From Corynebacterium kalinowskii (lineage in GTDB: Bacteria > Actinomycetota > Actinomycetes > Mycobacteriales > Mycobacteriaceae), in NCBI RefSeq assembly GCF_009734385.1, contig NZ_CP046452.1, positions 2,232,001 through 2,296,000 of the forward strand: a DNA stretch of 64,000 nt. The letters are read 5' to 3'. A program made the position numbers and the translations under genes. Positions 8,446 to 16,324 of the stretch are shown one piece after another (within the stretch, counting starts at the first letter, position 1; each line of letters opens with the position of its first letter). The notes beneath the pieces were generated by a model. It made no database searches, was not told where the DNA came from, and saw only the letters and a program-made list of their open reading frames with translations.

Positions 8446-9167
8446 TTCTCCACCATCCTCAACAAATGCTCGCGCTCCGGGCCCTTGACCAATTTCTCCG
8501 CTTCGGCAAAGTCTGCCGGGCCCGCGACCCCAAAACTAGGGCACAGCTTAGCCACAAAGCAGGCCCCGCACGCGGCCCGGCGGCTGTGGCACACCCTGCG
8601 ACCGTGGAAGATGAGCCGGTGCGAGACCATGGTCCATTCGCTGCGCTCTATCAGCTCGGCAATGCGCTTTTCGACGACCACAGGATCCGTCTCCTCAGTG
8701 AGCCCCAGCCGGCGCACCAGTCGCCCGAAGTGCGTGTCCACCGTCAGTCCCGGAATACCAAAGGCGTTACCCAACACCACGTTCGCGGTTTTGCGGCCTA
8801 CGCCTGGCAGCTGTACCAACTCTTCCAGGGTGCTCGGCACCTGGCCACCGTGCTTTTCGCACAGCTCCTGCCCCAGTTTCACCAAAGCCTTCGCTTTATT
8901 GCGGTAGAAACCGGTCGGTTTGACTAGGGACTCCACTTCTTCCAGATTCGCGTGGGCGAGATCCTCGGCAGCGGGGTACTTGAGGAACAGCGCGGGAGTT
9001 ACTTGATTGACCCGCACATCGGTGGTCTGCGCCGACAGGATCGTGGCCACCAATAACTCGAAGGGATTCCTAAAGTCCAGTTCGGCACGCGCGTCCGGAT
9101 AACACAACGCCAGCATCCGGTTGATTTTCCGCGCACGTCTCTTGGTGGCGAGAGGAGTTTCGGACAT
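8442..9167 (-). CDS. nth: Endonuclease III (base-excision DNA glycosylase/AP lyase)
   Basis: 241 residues, usual family length plus a short N-terminus. Helix-hairpin-helix [13 protein letters not shown] contains catalytic Lys126; the catalytic Asp is Asp144 in TVDTHFGRL. The 4Fe-4S cysteines are complete: Cys193, 200, 203, 209 (C-x6-C-x2-C-x5-C). Removes oxidised pyrimidines. First gene of the nth-tlpA-nudix-marP unit; divergent from a possible small membrane peptide gene and glxR. Confidence 0.95.
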   Translation of the reverse strand: MSETPLATKRRARKINRMLALCYPDARAELDFRNPFELLVATILSAQTTDVRVNQVTPALFLKYPAAEDLAHANLEEVESLVKPTGFYRNKAKALVKLGQELCEKHGGQVPSTLEELVQLPGVGRKTANVVLGNAFGIPGLTVDTHFGRLVRRLGLTEETDPVVVEKRIAELIERSEWTMVSHRLIFHGRRVCHSRRAACGACFVAKLCPSFGVAGPADFAEAEKLVKGPEREHLLRMVEK

Positions 9168-9190
9168 AGGGCAAAGTATAGTCGGGCACT

Positions 9191-9298
9191 ATGAGTATTC
9201 TTTTCGCCGTCGCTACCCCGATCGTCATCGCGGTATTCGCCATCCAGATGGAGAAATTTGAGTCCTTTTCCACCCGAACCAACACCACTTCTGACTAA
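9191..9298 (+). CDS. Possible 35-residue small membrane protein
   Basis: ATG frame of 35 codons ending TAA at 9296-9298. Residues 2-18 (SILFAVATPIVIAVFAI) form one hydrophobic segment, followed by a short polar tail (QMEKFESFSTRTNTTSD). It fills the slot between nth and crp that holds the small membrane protein gene Rv3675 in mycobacteria, though much shorter. The ribosome site is weak; TATAGT (9177-9182) 8 bases before the ATG could be a -10 of a leaderless message. Only the hydrophobic pattern and position support it. Confidence 0.45.
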   Translation: MSILFAVATPIVIAVFAIQMEKFESFSTRTNTTSD

Positions 9299-9319
9299 AT
9301 TTTCACATTGATCAGGTAA

Positions 9320-9335
9320 TGTTGATTTTGTCACA
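9320..9335 (+). promoter_or_regulatory. Candidate GlxR operator in the glxR promoter region
   Basis: TGTTGATTTTGTCACA fits the GlxR/CRP consensus TGTGA-N6-TCACA at 8 of 10 fixed positions (right half perfect). It lies about 115 bp before the glxR start, consistent with the autoregulation known for C. glutamicum glxR. Confidence 0.45.
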
Positions 9336-9448
9336 ACCAAAAGTGCACACGCTCGCGAATAACGGGTAAGGTTTTATCAGTAACAACACTTGCGCAGCCT
9401 CTAGAACCACCTAGGTAGCATGTGACATTCACAAAAAGGAGAAGTGAG

Positions 9449-10132
9449 TTGGAAGGCGTACAGGACATCCTGTCACGAGCTGGCATTTTCCAAGGCGTAG
9501 ACCCAATCGCAGTTGGCAGCCTCATTCGCGACCTCGAAACCGTTCGATTCCCGCGAGGCACCACCATCTTCGAAGAGGGCGAGCCCGGCGACCGCCTTTA
9601 CATCATCACCACCGGCAAAGTGAAGCTCGCTCGTCACGCTAATGACGGACGCGAGAACCTCCTTACTGTGATGGGCCCATCCGACATGTTCGGCGAACTC
9701 TCCATCTTCGACCCAGGCCCACGTACTTCTTCCGCCGTGTGCGTCACTGAAGTTCAGGCTGCAACCATGAACTCGGAGATGCTACGTAGCTGGATTGCTC
9801 AGTACCCAGAGATCTCCGAGCAGCTACTGCGCGTACTGGCTCGTCGCCTGCGACGCACCAACGCTTCTCTTGCAGACCTCATCTTCACCGATGTCCCTGG
9901 TCGCGTGGCCAAGACCCTCCTGCAGCTGGCCAACCGCTTCGGCGCCCAGGAAGGCAATGCTCTGCGCGTCAACCACGACCTCACCCAGGAAGAGATCGCC
10001 CAGCTCGTTGGCGCTTCCCGTGAGACCGTAAACAAGGCGCTCGCTACTTTCGCACAGCGTGGCTGGATCCGCCTCGAAGGCAAGTCCGTGCTCATTACCG
10101 ACGCAGAGCACCTAGCCAAGCGCGCCAGGTAA
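9449..10132 (+). CDS. glxR: GlxR, CRP/FNR-family cAMP-responsive global regulator
   Basis: 227 residues. N-terminal cyclic-nucleotide-binding domain (about 8-120; [10 protein letters not shown] and [17 protein letters not shown] are the phosphate-binding cassette) and a C-terminal winged helix (about 140-220) with the recognition helix [14 protein letters not shown]. Near-identical in wording to C. glutamicum GlxR. I choose the TTG at 9449 (starting [11 protein letters not shown]) because AAGGAG precedes it and the length becomes 227, the family's usual length; the frame opens upstream at a GTG at 9422. Ends before a bidirectional terminator. Confidence 0.95.
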   Translation: MEGVQDILSRAGIFQGVDPIAVGSLIRDLETVRFPRGTTIFEEGEPGDRLYIITTGKVKLARHANDGRENLLTVMGPSDMFGELSIFDPGPRTSSAVCVTEVQAATMNSEMLRSWIAQYPEISEQLLRVLARRLRRTNASLADLIFTDVPGRVAKTLLQLANRFGAQEGNALRVNHDLTQEEIAQLVGASRETVNKALATFAQRGWIRLEGKSVLITDAEHLAKRAR

Positions 10133-10151
10133 CAACCCGTTCGCATAAAAA

Positions 10152-10201
10152 TAGCCCCCAACCGGGAATTTTCCACTGAGGAAAATTCGGGTCGGGGGCT
10201 A
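10152..10201. terminator. Bidirectional terminator between glxR and the convergent MBL gene
   Basis: AGCCCCC (10153-10159) pairs with GGGGGCT (10194-10200), and the inner arms continue as CCGGGAATTTTCC / GGAAAATTCGGG. A-rich and T-rich flanks on both sides suit termination in both directions. Confidence 0.85.
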
Positions 10202-10209
10202 AGTTTTGC

Positions 10210-11025
10210 TTAAAGCGAGTCGAGGTAGCGCACGGCCACACGAGTGGACTGCGCCGCTGCGCCACGCAGCACTGGGTCGACATCGGTGTAGATTTCGTCA
10301 ACGAGTTGCTCGATCGAGGCGTCGTCGCCAAGCTTTGCGCGTGCGTCCTTGACCTGCTGGAGGCGCTGCTCACGACGATCAAGGTACTTGCGAGCGAGCT
10401 CCGCGGTGTTGGGGTGCTCTGGGCCGTGGGCTGGGAGCAAGGTGACATCCTGGCCACGTTCCTCCAGCATGCGAAGAGTGACCAAGTAAGCGCCGAGTTC
10501 GCCGTCGGTCTCGGAGATCATGGTGGTGTGACGTCCCGCGATGGTGTCGCCGGTGACGATGCCTTCGAGGGTGGACTTTCCTGCTTCACCGCTCCAGATG
10601 AAGAAGCACACGGAGTCTTGGGTGTGGCCTGGGGTGTGGACGACCTCGATCTGTGGGGTCAGACCTGGCAGAGTGATGATTTCACCGTCAACAAGTGGCT
10701 GTGCACCACGACAGTAGGTGGCCTCAAAGCCACGGACCGGCACTCCAGTGAGCTGGCGGAATCGATCGATAGAATCCGCATGATCGTGGTGACGGTGAGT
10801 GATCAAGGTTAGGGCGATCTCGCCGGCCTTTTGCTGGAGGACGTTGAGGTGGCCTTCGTCTTCCGGGCCTGGATCGATGACCACGCTAGTGGTGTCTTCT
10901 GGGCCACGGATGACCCAGGAGTTGGTGCCTTCGAGCGAGCTATAGCTCGGATTCGGGCACAGGACGACACCGACAGATTCGGTGACAGGACGTAGTTGAC
11001 TGTAAGCAGGGTGCTCCATACTCAC
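10210..11025 (-). CDS. Metallo-beta-lactamase-fold hydrolase (Rv3677c type)
   Basis: 271 residues. Zn-binding motif THRHHDHADS gives His77, His79, Asp81, His82; further ligands are in VVHTPGHTQDS and VTGDTIAG. C-terminal helical part (YLDRREQRLQQV) resembles the LACTB2-like subgroup, some members of which are nucleases. Follows ridA with a 25-base gap, in the mycobacterial order crp/MBL/ridA. Substrate unknown. Confidence 0.87.
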   Translation of the reverse strand: MSMEHPAYSQLRPVTESVGVVLCPNPSYSSLEGTNSWVIRGPEDTTSVVIDPGPEDEGHLNVLQQKAGEIALTLITHRHHDHADSIDRFRQLTGVPVRGFEATYCRGAQPLVDGEIITLPGLTPQIEVVHTPGHTQDSVCFFIWSGEAGKSTLEGIVTGDTIAGRHTTMISETDGELGAYLVTLRMLEERGQDVTLLPAHGPEHPNTAELARKYLDRREQRLQQVKDARAKLGDDASIEQLVDEIYTDVDPVLRGAAAQSTRVAVRYLDSL

Positions 11026-11050
11026 TAGCTTATCCTCTTTTGGTGAAATG

Positions 11051-11506
11051 TTAACCGACTAATTCAACTACGAGTTCAATTTCGACTGGGGAGCCGAGTG
11101 GCAACTCATAGACACCGACAGCCGAACGGGCATGCTTGCCGGCCTCACCAAAAATTTCACCAAGCACGTTGGACGCGCCGTTGACTACGCCAGGCTGGCG
11201 CTGGAAGTCTTCAGCGGAGGCTACGAAGCCGGTCACCTTCAGTACGCGGGCCACATTGTCGATGCCTACGAGGTCATCGATCGCGGCTAGAGCGTTGAGG
11301 GTGGCGGTACGCGCCAGGCTCTCGGCCTGCTCTGGGGTAACGTCCCAGCCCACCTTGCCGGTGGCAGGGAGCACGCCGTCCACGAATGGGAGCTGGCCAG
11401 AGGTCCACACCTGATTGCCTACCTGAATGGCAGGCACATAGGCCGCGACAGGAGCGGCCACGGGTGGGAGGGAAATGCCCAGTTCCTTCAGACGATCACT
11501 GATCAT
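11051..11506 (-). CDS. RidA/YjgF-family enamine/imine deaminase
   Basis: 151 residues from the ATG at 11506 (MISDRLKELGISLPP); the frame is open further upstream but that part overlaps the DUF4177 gene. VWTSGQLPFVDG and a C-terminal LPLGSPVEIELVVEL match the RidA fold, although the canonical Arg of RidA (IRTSGQ/C-RV) is not obvious. Its ATG overlaps the stop of the upstream DUF4177 gene (ATGA). Corresponds to Rv3678c by position. Confidence 0.85.
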   Translation of the reverse strand: MISDRLKELGISLPPVAAPVAAYVPAIQVGNQVWTSGQLPFVDGVLPATGKVGWDVTPEQAESLARTATLNALAAIDDLVGIDNVARVLKVTGFVASAEDFQRQPGVVNGASNVLGEIFGEAGKHARSAVGVYELPLGSPVEIELVVELVG

Positions 11507-11658
11507 TGTTTCTCGCGCTTCATGTAGGCAACAACATTTTCTGGGTTTGGCCCTGGCACGACGGAGACGAGCTCCCAGCCATCTTCGCCCCAGGTATCGA
11601 GAATCTGCTTGGTGGCGTGAGTAAGAAGCGGAACGGTGGCGTATTCCCAAGTAGTCAT
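11503..11658 (-). CDS. DUF4177-like small protein
   Basis: 51 residues from ATG 11658 (MTTWEYATVPLLTHATKQILDTW). WEYATVPL and GWELVSVVPG are typical of the DUF4177 family, a small two-strand/helix protein. Function unknown. The open frame extends upstream by 16 codons, but those residues (GGVPRVRRGTGRNIG) do not resemble the family. Translationally coupled to ridA by ATGA overlap; equivalent of Rv3678A. Confidence 0.8.
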   Translation of the reverse strand: MTTWEYATVPLLTHATKQILDTWGEDGWELVSVVPGPNPENVVAYMKREKQ

Positions 11659-11660
11659 GC

Positions 11661-11969
11661 CTATATTCCTACCAGTTCCCCGCCGGACGCGAGGTACTCC
11701 GCCCAACTAGTGATGTGGGGGTTCTTGCGGAGCAGGGCACGACGCTGGCGCTCAGTCAGCCCGCCCCACACGCCGAACTCGACTCGGTTGTCCAAAGCAT
11801 CTGCGCGACACTGCAAAAGTACTGGGCAGTGGCGGCAAATTGCGGCAGCTCGGCGCTGCGCGGCACCCCGAACAAACAGTGCATCTGGGTCTCCGTCACG
11901 GCACTTTGCCAGCGTCACCCATTCCCCTCGGTCGATCAGCTGCTGCTCATTAACCAGCGATGCAGTCAT
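11661..11969 (-). CDS. whiB4: WhiB-family iron-sulfur regulator (WhiB4 position)
   Basis: 102 residues from ATG 11969, preceded by GAAGGAGG. Four cluster cysteines are Cys23, Cys45, Cys48 and Cys54 (C-x21-C-x2-C-x5-C), followed by the WhiB turn GVWGG at 66-70 and a basic tail (RQRRALLRK). The 4Fe-4S protein is expected to respond to oxygen or redox stress and work with RNA polymerase sigma region 4. WhiB4 is assigned from position next to the ponA2-type gene (Rv3681c-Rv3682). Two GlxR-type sites lie upstream. Confidence 0.88.
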   Translation of the reverse strand: MTASLVNEQQLIDRGEWVTLAKCRDGDPDALFVRGAAQRRAAAICRHCPVLLQCRADALDNRVEFGVWGGLTERQRRALLRKNPHITSWAEYLASGGELVGI

Positions 11970-12001
11970 TCTCTCGGCCTCCTTCAACACTATTCGACGT
12001 A

Positions 12002-12045
12002 TGTAAGTGTATTCACAGCCCAAAGTTAATGTCGAATGTGTCACA
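12002..12045. promoter_or_regulatory. Two GlxR-type sites in the whiB4-ponA2 divergent region
   Basis: TGTAAGTGTATTCACA (12002-12017) matches TGTGA-N6-TCACA at 9 of 10 fixed positions. TGTCGAATGTGTCACA (12030-12045) matches at 8 of 10. The first centres about 40 bp before whiB4, a repressing or core-promoter position; both are 56-99 bp before ponA2. Confidence 0.55.
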
Positions 12046-12100
12046 CAAACGGGGGTCTACACGCGGGAACTTTTTGCGTAGGGTAATAGGGGTGTCCAGT

Positions 12101-14491
12101 ATGAAGTCATTGTTAACAGCCCTCGGCGCGATCATTACCGCTGGTGTAGTCAGCGCAGCAGCGCTCACCCCCGCTGCAAGCCTTTCCAGCGTCGCCATTG
12201 CCCGAACAAACGAAACAATGCAGTCGAATCTGTCGGACCTCACCGATGGCACCGCACCAGGCGTTTCGACGATCACAGACGCCAACGGCGCTCCCATCGC
12301 CTGGATCTACGATCAGTATCGCGTCGATGTCCCATCGGAGCAGATTGCCCCGACTATGAAGAAGGCGATCGTCGCGATTGAAGACCGGCGTTTCTACGAG
12401 CACGATGGCGTCGATTGGCGTGGCACGGCACGCGCGATGGTGACCAACCTGACCTCCGGTTCGGTGGAGCAGGGCGCTTCCACGCTGAATCAGCAGTACG
12501 TCAAGAACTATCTGTTGCTGGTGGACGCAGAATCCGAAGCCGAGCAGGCAGCCGCAACTGAGACGAGTTACGCCCGCAAGCTGCGCGAAATGCGCATGGC
12601 TTCCGACCTGGAAAAGAAGTTGTCCAAGGATGAAATCCTCACCCGATATCTCAACGTGGTGCCATATGGCAATGGTGCCTTCGGAATCGAGGCGGCAGCC
12701 CAAACTTACTTTGGCAAGCACGCTGCGGAGCTATCCGTCACCGAGTCCGCACTGCTTGCGGGCATCGTTCAGTCCTCGTCGGCGCTCAATCCGTATACGA
12801 ACCCGGAGGGCATGACGGAGCGCCGCAACCAGGTGTTGGACGCGCTGGTCTCCACGGGTGACCTCTCCGCTGAGGAAGCGGGCCAGCTCAAGGCCGCCCC
12901 GCTCGGCATCCTGGACCAGCCGAAGCGCTTACCCAATGGTTGCATTGGCGCTGGTGATCGAGGCTTCTTCTGCGATTACGCCCTGAAGTACCTCGAAGGC
13001 AACGGCCTGGATCCCGCGCGCTTGCAACGCGAGGGGTTGACCGTGAAAACGACTCTGGATCCTGCAGTTCAGGACGCAGCCCACAACGCGGTGGTCGCGC
13101 ACACTAATCCGCAGGCCCAAGGCGTCGCAGAGGTGCTCAACGTGGTGGAACCGGGCAAGGAATCGCGTCGCATTCTGGCGATGACGTCCTCCCGCGATTA
13201 CGGCTTGAATGTCGAAAAGAACGAGACGATGCTGCCCCAGACCGCAAGTCGCGTGGGCAACGGCGCGGGTTCCATCTTCAAGATTTTCACCGCAGGCGCT
13301 GCCATTGAGCAGGGCATGGGCATCGAAACGGTGCTGGACGTGCCCAAACGCGTCGAGGTGTCCGGGATGGGCGATGGCGGAGCGAAGAACTGCCCACCGG
13401 GCAAGTACTGCGTGGAAAATGCTGCGGCATTCAAACCCCAGATGACTTTGAAGCAAGCGCTCGCCCAGTCGCCGAATACGACTTTCATCAAGCTCATCGA
13501 GCAGACGGGCGTCAAGGAATCCGTCGATATGGCAGTGCGCCTCGGCCTGCGCGATTACACCGAAGCTGGCAGTTTCGACGGCAAATCCTCGATCGCGCAG
13601 TACTTCGGTGACAACAACCTCGGATCCTTCGTGCTCGGCCCTACCTCGGTCAACCCACTCCAGCTGTCCAACGTCGCAGCGACCCTCGCCTCCGACGGCA
13701 CCTGGTGCGAACCAAGCCCGATCGACTCCGTCACCGACCGCAACGGCGCGCCAATCAAGCTCAAGAAGACCCCCTGCGAACAGGCCGTGGAGCCTGCCAT
13801 TGCACACGCGCTTGCCGACGCCATGAGCGACGACACCAAGAACGGCACCGCCGCTCCCGCTGCCAACAACTGGGGTTGGAGCGCCCCGACCGCCGGCAAG
13901 ACGGGCACCACGGAATCCCACCAGTCTGCTGCGTTCATGGGATTCAACTCAAACTTTGCAGCCGTGCCGTACATCTACAACGACGGCACCGAAACGATGT
14001 CCCTATGTACCGGCCCAGTGCGCCAGTGCTACGACGGCACGCTCTTCGGTGGCATGGAACCAACCAGCACTTGGATGTCGGTGGCGTCCAAAACGCCGGG
14101 GGCCGCCGCCGGAACAGTGGCCAAGGCCGATCCAGCACAGATCAAGGGCAAGACTCAGGCCATCGCAGATCAGGTCGTAGGAAAGACGTCGGCCGCAGCG
14201 AAGTCACAGCTGGAAGCACAAGGGTACGCGGTGACCGTGGAGAACGTGAGCGGGCCTTCGAATAAGAAGGGGCAGGTCATCAACGTCAAATTGGCCAACC
14301 TGCGCGACGCCAAGCCAGCCGTCACCCTCCTAGTATCCGACGGCTCTCAGCCGGTGGCGCCGGCACCGGCTCCAGCGCCTCGCCAGCAATCTCCGGCGCC
14401 AGTTGCGCCGCCTCCTGCAGCCCCGGCAGCGCCACCAGCGTCAAACCTGGAAGATTTGCTGTGGGACTTGCTGGAGCAGAACGGGTTATAG
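12101..14491 (+). CDS. ponA2: Class A bifunctional penicillin-binding protein with PASTA domain (PonA2 type)
   Basis: 796 residues from ATG 12101 (MKSLLTALGAIITAG, a membrane anchor). Transglycosylase domain about 75-250 with EDRRFYEHDGVDWRG and GASTLNQQYVKN (catalytic Glu in EDRRF). Transpeptidase domain about 350-650 with SxxK as SIFK near 391, SPN near 457 and KTGTT near 599. One PASTA domain (about 692-746) and a Pro/Ala tail. Polymerises and cross-links peptidoglycan outside the membrane. The open frame begins at 11960, but the extra part runs through the promoter region. Its 3' end overlaps the convergent yqeY-like gene by 6 bases. Confidence 0.93.
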   Translation: MKSLLTALGAIITAGVVSAAALTPAASLSSVAIARTNETMQSNLSDLTDGTAPGVSTITDANGAPIAWIYDQYRVDVPSEQIAPTMKKAIVAIEDRRFYEHDGVDWRGTARAMVTNLTSGSVEQGASTLNQQYVKNYLLLVDAESEAEQAAATETSYARKLREMRMASDLEKKLSKDEILTRYLNVVPYGNGAFGIEAAAQTYFGKHAAELSVTESALLAGIVQSSSALNPYTNPEGMTERRNQVLDALVSTGDLSAEEAGQLKAAPLGILDQPKRLPNGCIGAGDRGFFCDYALKYLEGNGLDPARLQREGLTVKTTLDPAVQDAAHNAVVAHTNPQAQGVAEVLNVVEPGKESRRILAMTSSRDYGLNVEKNETMLPQTASRVGNGAGSIFKIFTAGAAIEQGMGIETVLDVPKRVEVSGMGDGGAKNCPPGKYCVENAAAFKPQMTLKQALAQSPNTTFIKLIEQTGVKESVDMAVRLGLRDYTEAGSFDGKSSIAQYFGDNNLGSFVLGPTSVNPLQLSNVAATLASDGTWCEPSPIDSVTDRNGAPIKLKKTPCEQAVEPAIAHALADAMSDDTKNGTAAPAANNWGWSAPTAGKTGTTESHQSAAFMGFNSNFAAVPYIYNDGTETMSLCTGPVRQCYDGTLFGGMEPTSTWMSVASKTPGAAAGTVAKADPAQIKGKTQAIADQVVGKTSAAAKSQLEAQGYAVTVENVSGPSNKKGQVINVKLANLRDAKPAVTLLVSDGSQPVAPAPAPAPRQQSPAPVAPPPAAPAAPPASNLEDLLWDLLEQNGL

Positions 14492-14917
14492 CGCGGCGCG
14501 GACGGCCGTCGACAAGCGCTTGCCATCCACGCGGCCTGCAGCAGCCTTCGTGGCTGCCTGCATGACCGGGCCCATCTGTGCGCCCTCGCCCAGGTCGGCG
14601 ATGACCTGCTTAACCAGGGCGTCGAGCTCGTCGTCGGTGAGCTGCTGTGGCTGGTAATCCTGGAGGATTTCGGCCTCGGCGAGCTCGTTGTCGGCCAAGT
14701 CCTGGCGATCATTTTGCGCGTAGACCTCGGCGGATTCCTTGCGCTTCTTGATCTCGCGGGCGATGACCTTGAGGATGTCCTCATCGCTCGCCTCATGCTT
14801 GGTGCCTTCGGTTTCCGCTGTCTGAATGGCTGACAGCAGCATGCGCAACGTATTCGTGCGCAGCTTGTCCTTGGCCTTCATGGATGTTTTCAAATCTTCC
14901 CGAATCTTCGTTTTCAT
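14486..14917 (-). CDS. GatB/YqeY-domain protein
   Basis: 143 residues from ATG 14917 (MKTKIREDLKTSMKAKDK). The helical GatB/YqeY tail domain covers the whole protein (LRMLLSAIQ, IKKRKESAEVY, LQDYQPQQLTDDEL, GPVMQAATKAAAGRVDGKRLS). Family members resemble the tRNA-binding tail of GatB; cellular role is not settled. An upstream ATG-like extension (MVPVRMLKT) is possible but would overlap the promoter of the divergent gene. Confidence 0.88.
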   Translation of the reverse strand: MKTKIREDLKTSMKAKDKLRTNTLRMLLSAIQTAETEGTKHEASDEDILKVIAREIKKRKESAEVYAQNDRQDLADNELAEAEILQDYQPQQLTDDELDALVKQVIADLGEGAQMGPVMQAATKAAAGRVDGKRLSTAVRAAL

Positions 14918-14942
14918 GGTTTTCAGCATACGCACCGGTACC

Positions 14943-15833
14943 ATGACAGGCGTGAAGAAAATCCTGCTCTCCCTCGTTGGTGCCGGCCTCGCAACCCTCG
15001 GCTGGGGCTACTCAGAACTTAACCGCTTTCGTTTGAAGCAGGTCACAGTGCCGCTGGTAGAACCCGGAGTTCTCGAAGGCAAGGAATTCACCATCCTGCA
15101 CATCTCCGACCTGCACATGCTTCCCTCCCACCGCGTGAAGCAGGATTGGGTGGCAGCGCTATCGGTTCTTAATCCCGACTTGGTGATCAACACCGGCGAC
15201 AACCTCTCCTCGCCTGGCGCGGTGCCCGCCGTGCTGCGCGCACTCGGACCGCTCCTCTCCCGACCAGGACTGTTTGTCTTCGGCTCCAACGACTACTACT
15301 CCCCGACCCCCGTCAACCCGGTGAACTACCTGGTGGGAAAGAAGCGCAAGGTGAAGGAAGTCGATCTGCCGTGGGAAGGCATGCGCGCGGCTTTCCTCGA
15401 GCACGGTTGGCGAGATGCCACCAACGCCCGACACGAATTCAAGGTCGGGCCGGTACGCATCGCCGCCGCTGGCGTGGACGACCCGCACTACCACTTGGAC
15501 GAATACCCTCTGGTCGCAGGCCAGCCCAACCCAGACGCAGATCTGCGAATCGCTTTGACGCACTCCCCGGAGCCACGGGTTCTCTCCCTCTTCGAAGCTG
15601 ATGGCTACGACATCTCCTTCTCCGGCCACACCCACGGTGGGCAATTGTGCCTGCCGGGAGAGCGCGCGATCGTGACGAATTGCGAGATCGACCGCAAGCG
15701 CGCCAACGGGCTGCATAAGTTCGGGCGCATGTGGATGTACGTCTCCAACGGCCTCGGTACCTCGCCTTATGTCCCGTTCCGTATCTTCAGCCGGCCGTCT
15801 GCGACCCTCATTCGGGTTGTTGAGCGATCGTAA
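14943..15833 (+). CDS. Membrane-anchored metallophosphoesterase (Rv3683 type)
   Basis: 296 residues from ATG 14943; a GTG three codons later is an alternative. An N-terminal hydrophobic segment (KKILLSLVGAGLATLGWGY) precedes a calcineurin-like phosphoesterase: ISDLHM, NTGDN, GSNDY (GNHD variant), LTHSP and SGHTHGGQ provide the metal ligands. Follows ponA2 in mycobacteria too. The YkuE-like family acts on envelope phospho-substrates; the actual substrate is unknown. Confidence 0.88.
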   Translation: MTGVKKILLSLVGAGLATLGWGYSELNRFRLKQVTVPLVEPGVLEGKEFTILHISDLHMLPSHRVKQDWVAALSVLNPDLVINTGDNLSSPGAVPAVLRALGPLLSRPGLFVFGSNDYYSPTPVNPVNYLVGKKRKVKEVDLPWEGMRAAFLEHGWRDATNARHEFKVGPVRIAAAGVDDPHYHLDEYPLVAGQPNPDADLRIALTHSPEPRVLSLFEADGYDISFSGHTHGGQLCLPGERAIVTNCEIDRKRANGLHKFGRMWMYVSNGLGTSPYVPFRIFSRPSATLIRVVERS

Positions 15834-15888
15834 TTTTGTCTCTCTTGGGGGCAGGAGTACCGTTGTTTTCCAGCGGGATTACTCCCCT

Positions 15889-15962
15889 CGGGATATAGCG
15901 CAGTTTGGTAGCGCACGTCGTTCGGGACGACGGGGTCGCAGGTTCAAATCCTGTTATCCCGA
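15889..15962 (+). tRNA. tRNA-Pro(CGG)
   Basis: 74-nt cloverleaf: acceptor CGGGATA (15889-15895) with TATCCCG (15955-15961) and A discriminator; D arm GCGCAGTTTGGTAGCGC; anticodon arm CGTCG-TTCGGGA-CGACG with anticodon CGG (codon CCG); T arm with GGTTCAAATCC. The 3' CCA is not encoded. Confidence 0.95.
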
Positions 15963-15970
15963 CCCTATGG

Positions 15971-16000
15971 AAGGCCACCTCTTGATGAGGTGGCCTTCTT
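15971..16000 (+). terminator. Terminator after tRNA-Pro
   Basis: Perfect 11-bp stem AAGGCCACCTC / GAGGTGGCCTT with a 5-base loop, followed by CTTC. Ends tRNA transcription. Confidence 0.8.
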
Positions 16001-16105
16001 CACATACCGAAATAATCGAACGCGTGCGCTAATTTCCGCATGCAATTCCCTGAAGATGTCCGCACACTCACTTATTATGGGTGTTACAAAGTTAAAGGAG
16101 TAGAT

Positions 16106-16318
16106 ATGCCACTCACGATTCGGCGCACAAACAATGCCCAACTGCGCGAGCGCAAATCAGATATCTTAAGTCGCTTCATTAGCGAGTACTCCGCTATTGA
16201 AGGATCCGCGTTGACCGAGCGCGACCTTCGGGATTTAGCTTCGATGGGCAGGTTGTCCACCGAAGAGCGCGCTCTGTACGACGAACTTCGTCGCATTGAT
16301 TTGCTCCTGGGAGAGTAG
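16106..16318 (+). CDS. Small protein of unknown function, first gene of tRNA-linked pair
   Basis: 70 residues from ATG 16106, with AAAGGAG 6 bases upstream, so the upstream part of the open frame (from 16040) is unlikely to be translated. Charged and helical (RERKSDILSRFISEYSAIEGS, ERDLRDLASMGRLSTEERALYDELRRIDLLLGE); no helix-turn-helix or toxin motif is recognised. It ends 6 bases before the next gene, so the pair is an operon. It lies directly after tRNA-Pro and is AT-richer than flanking core genes, suggesting acquisition. An antitoxin- or adaptor-like role is possible but not shown. Confidence 0.75.
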   Translation: MPLTIRRTNNAQLRERKSDILSRFISEYSAIEGSALTERDLRDLASMGRLSTEERALYDELRRIDLLLGE

Positions 16319-16324
16319 TTTTCA

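Noticed and set aside
12929..13921. 330-codon minus-strand frame opposite ponA2
   Set aside because: Shadow; ponA2 motifs (SxxK, SxN, KTG) prove the other strand.
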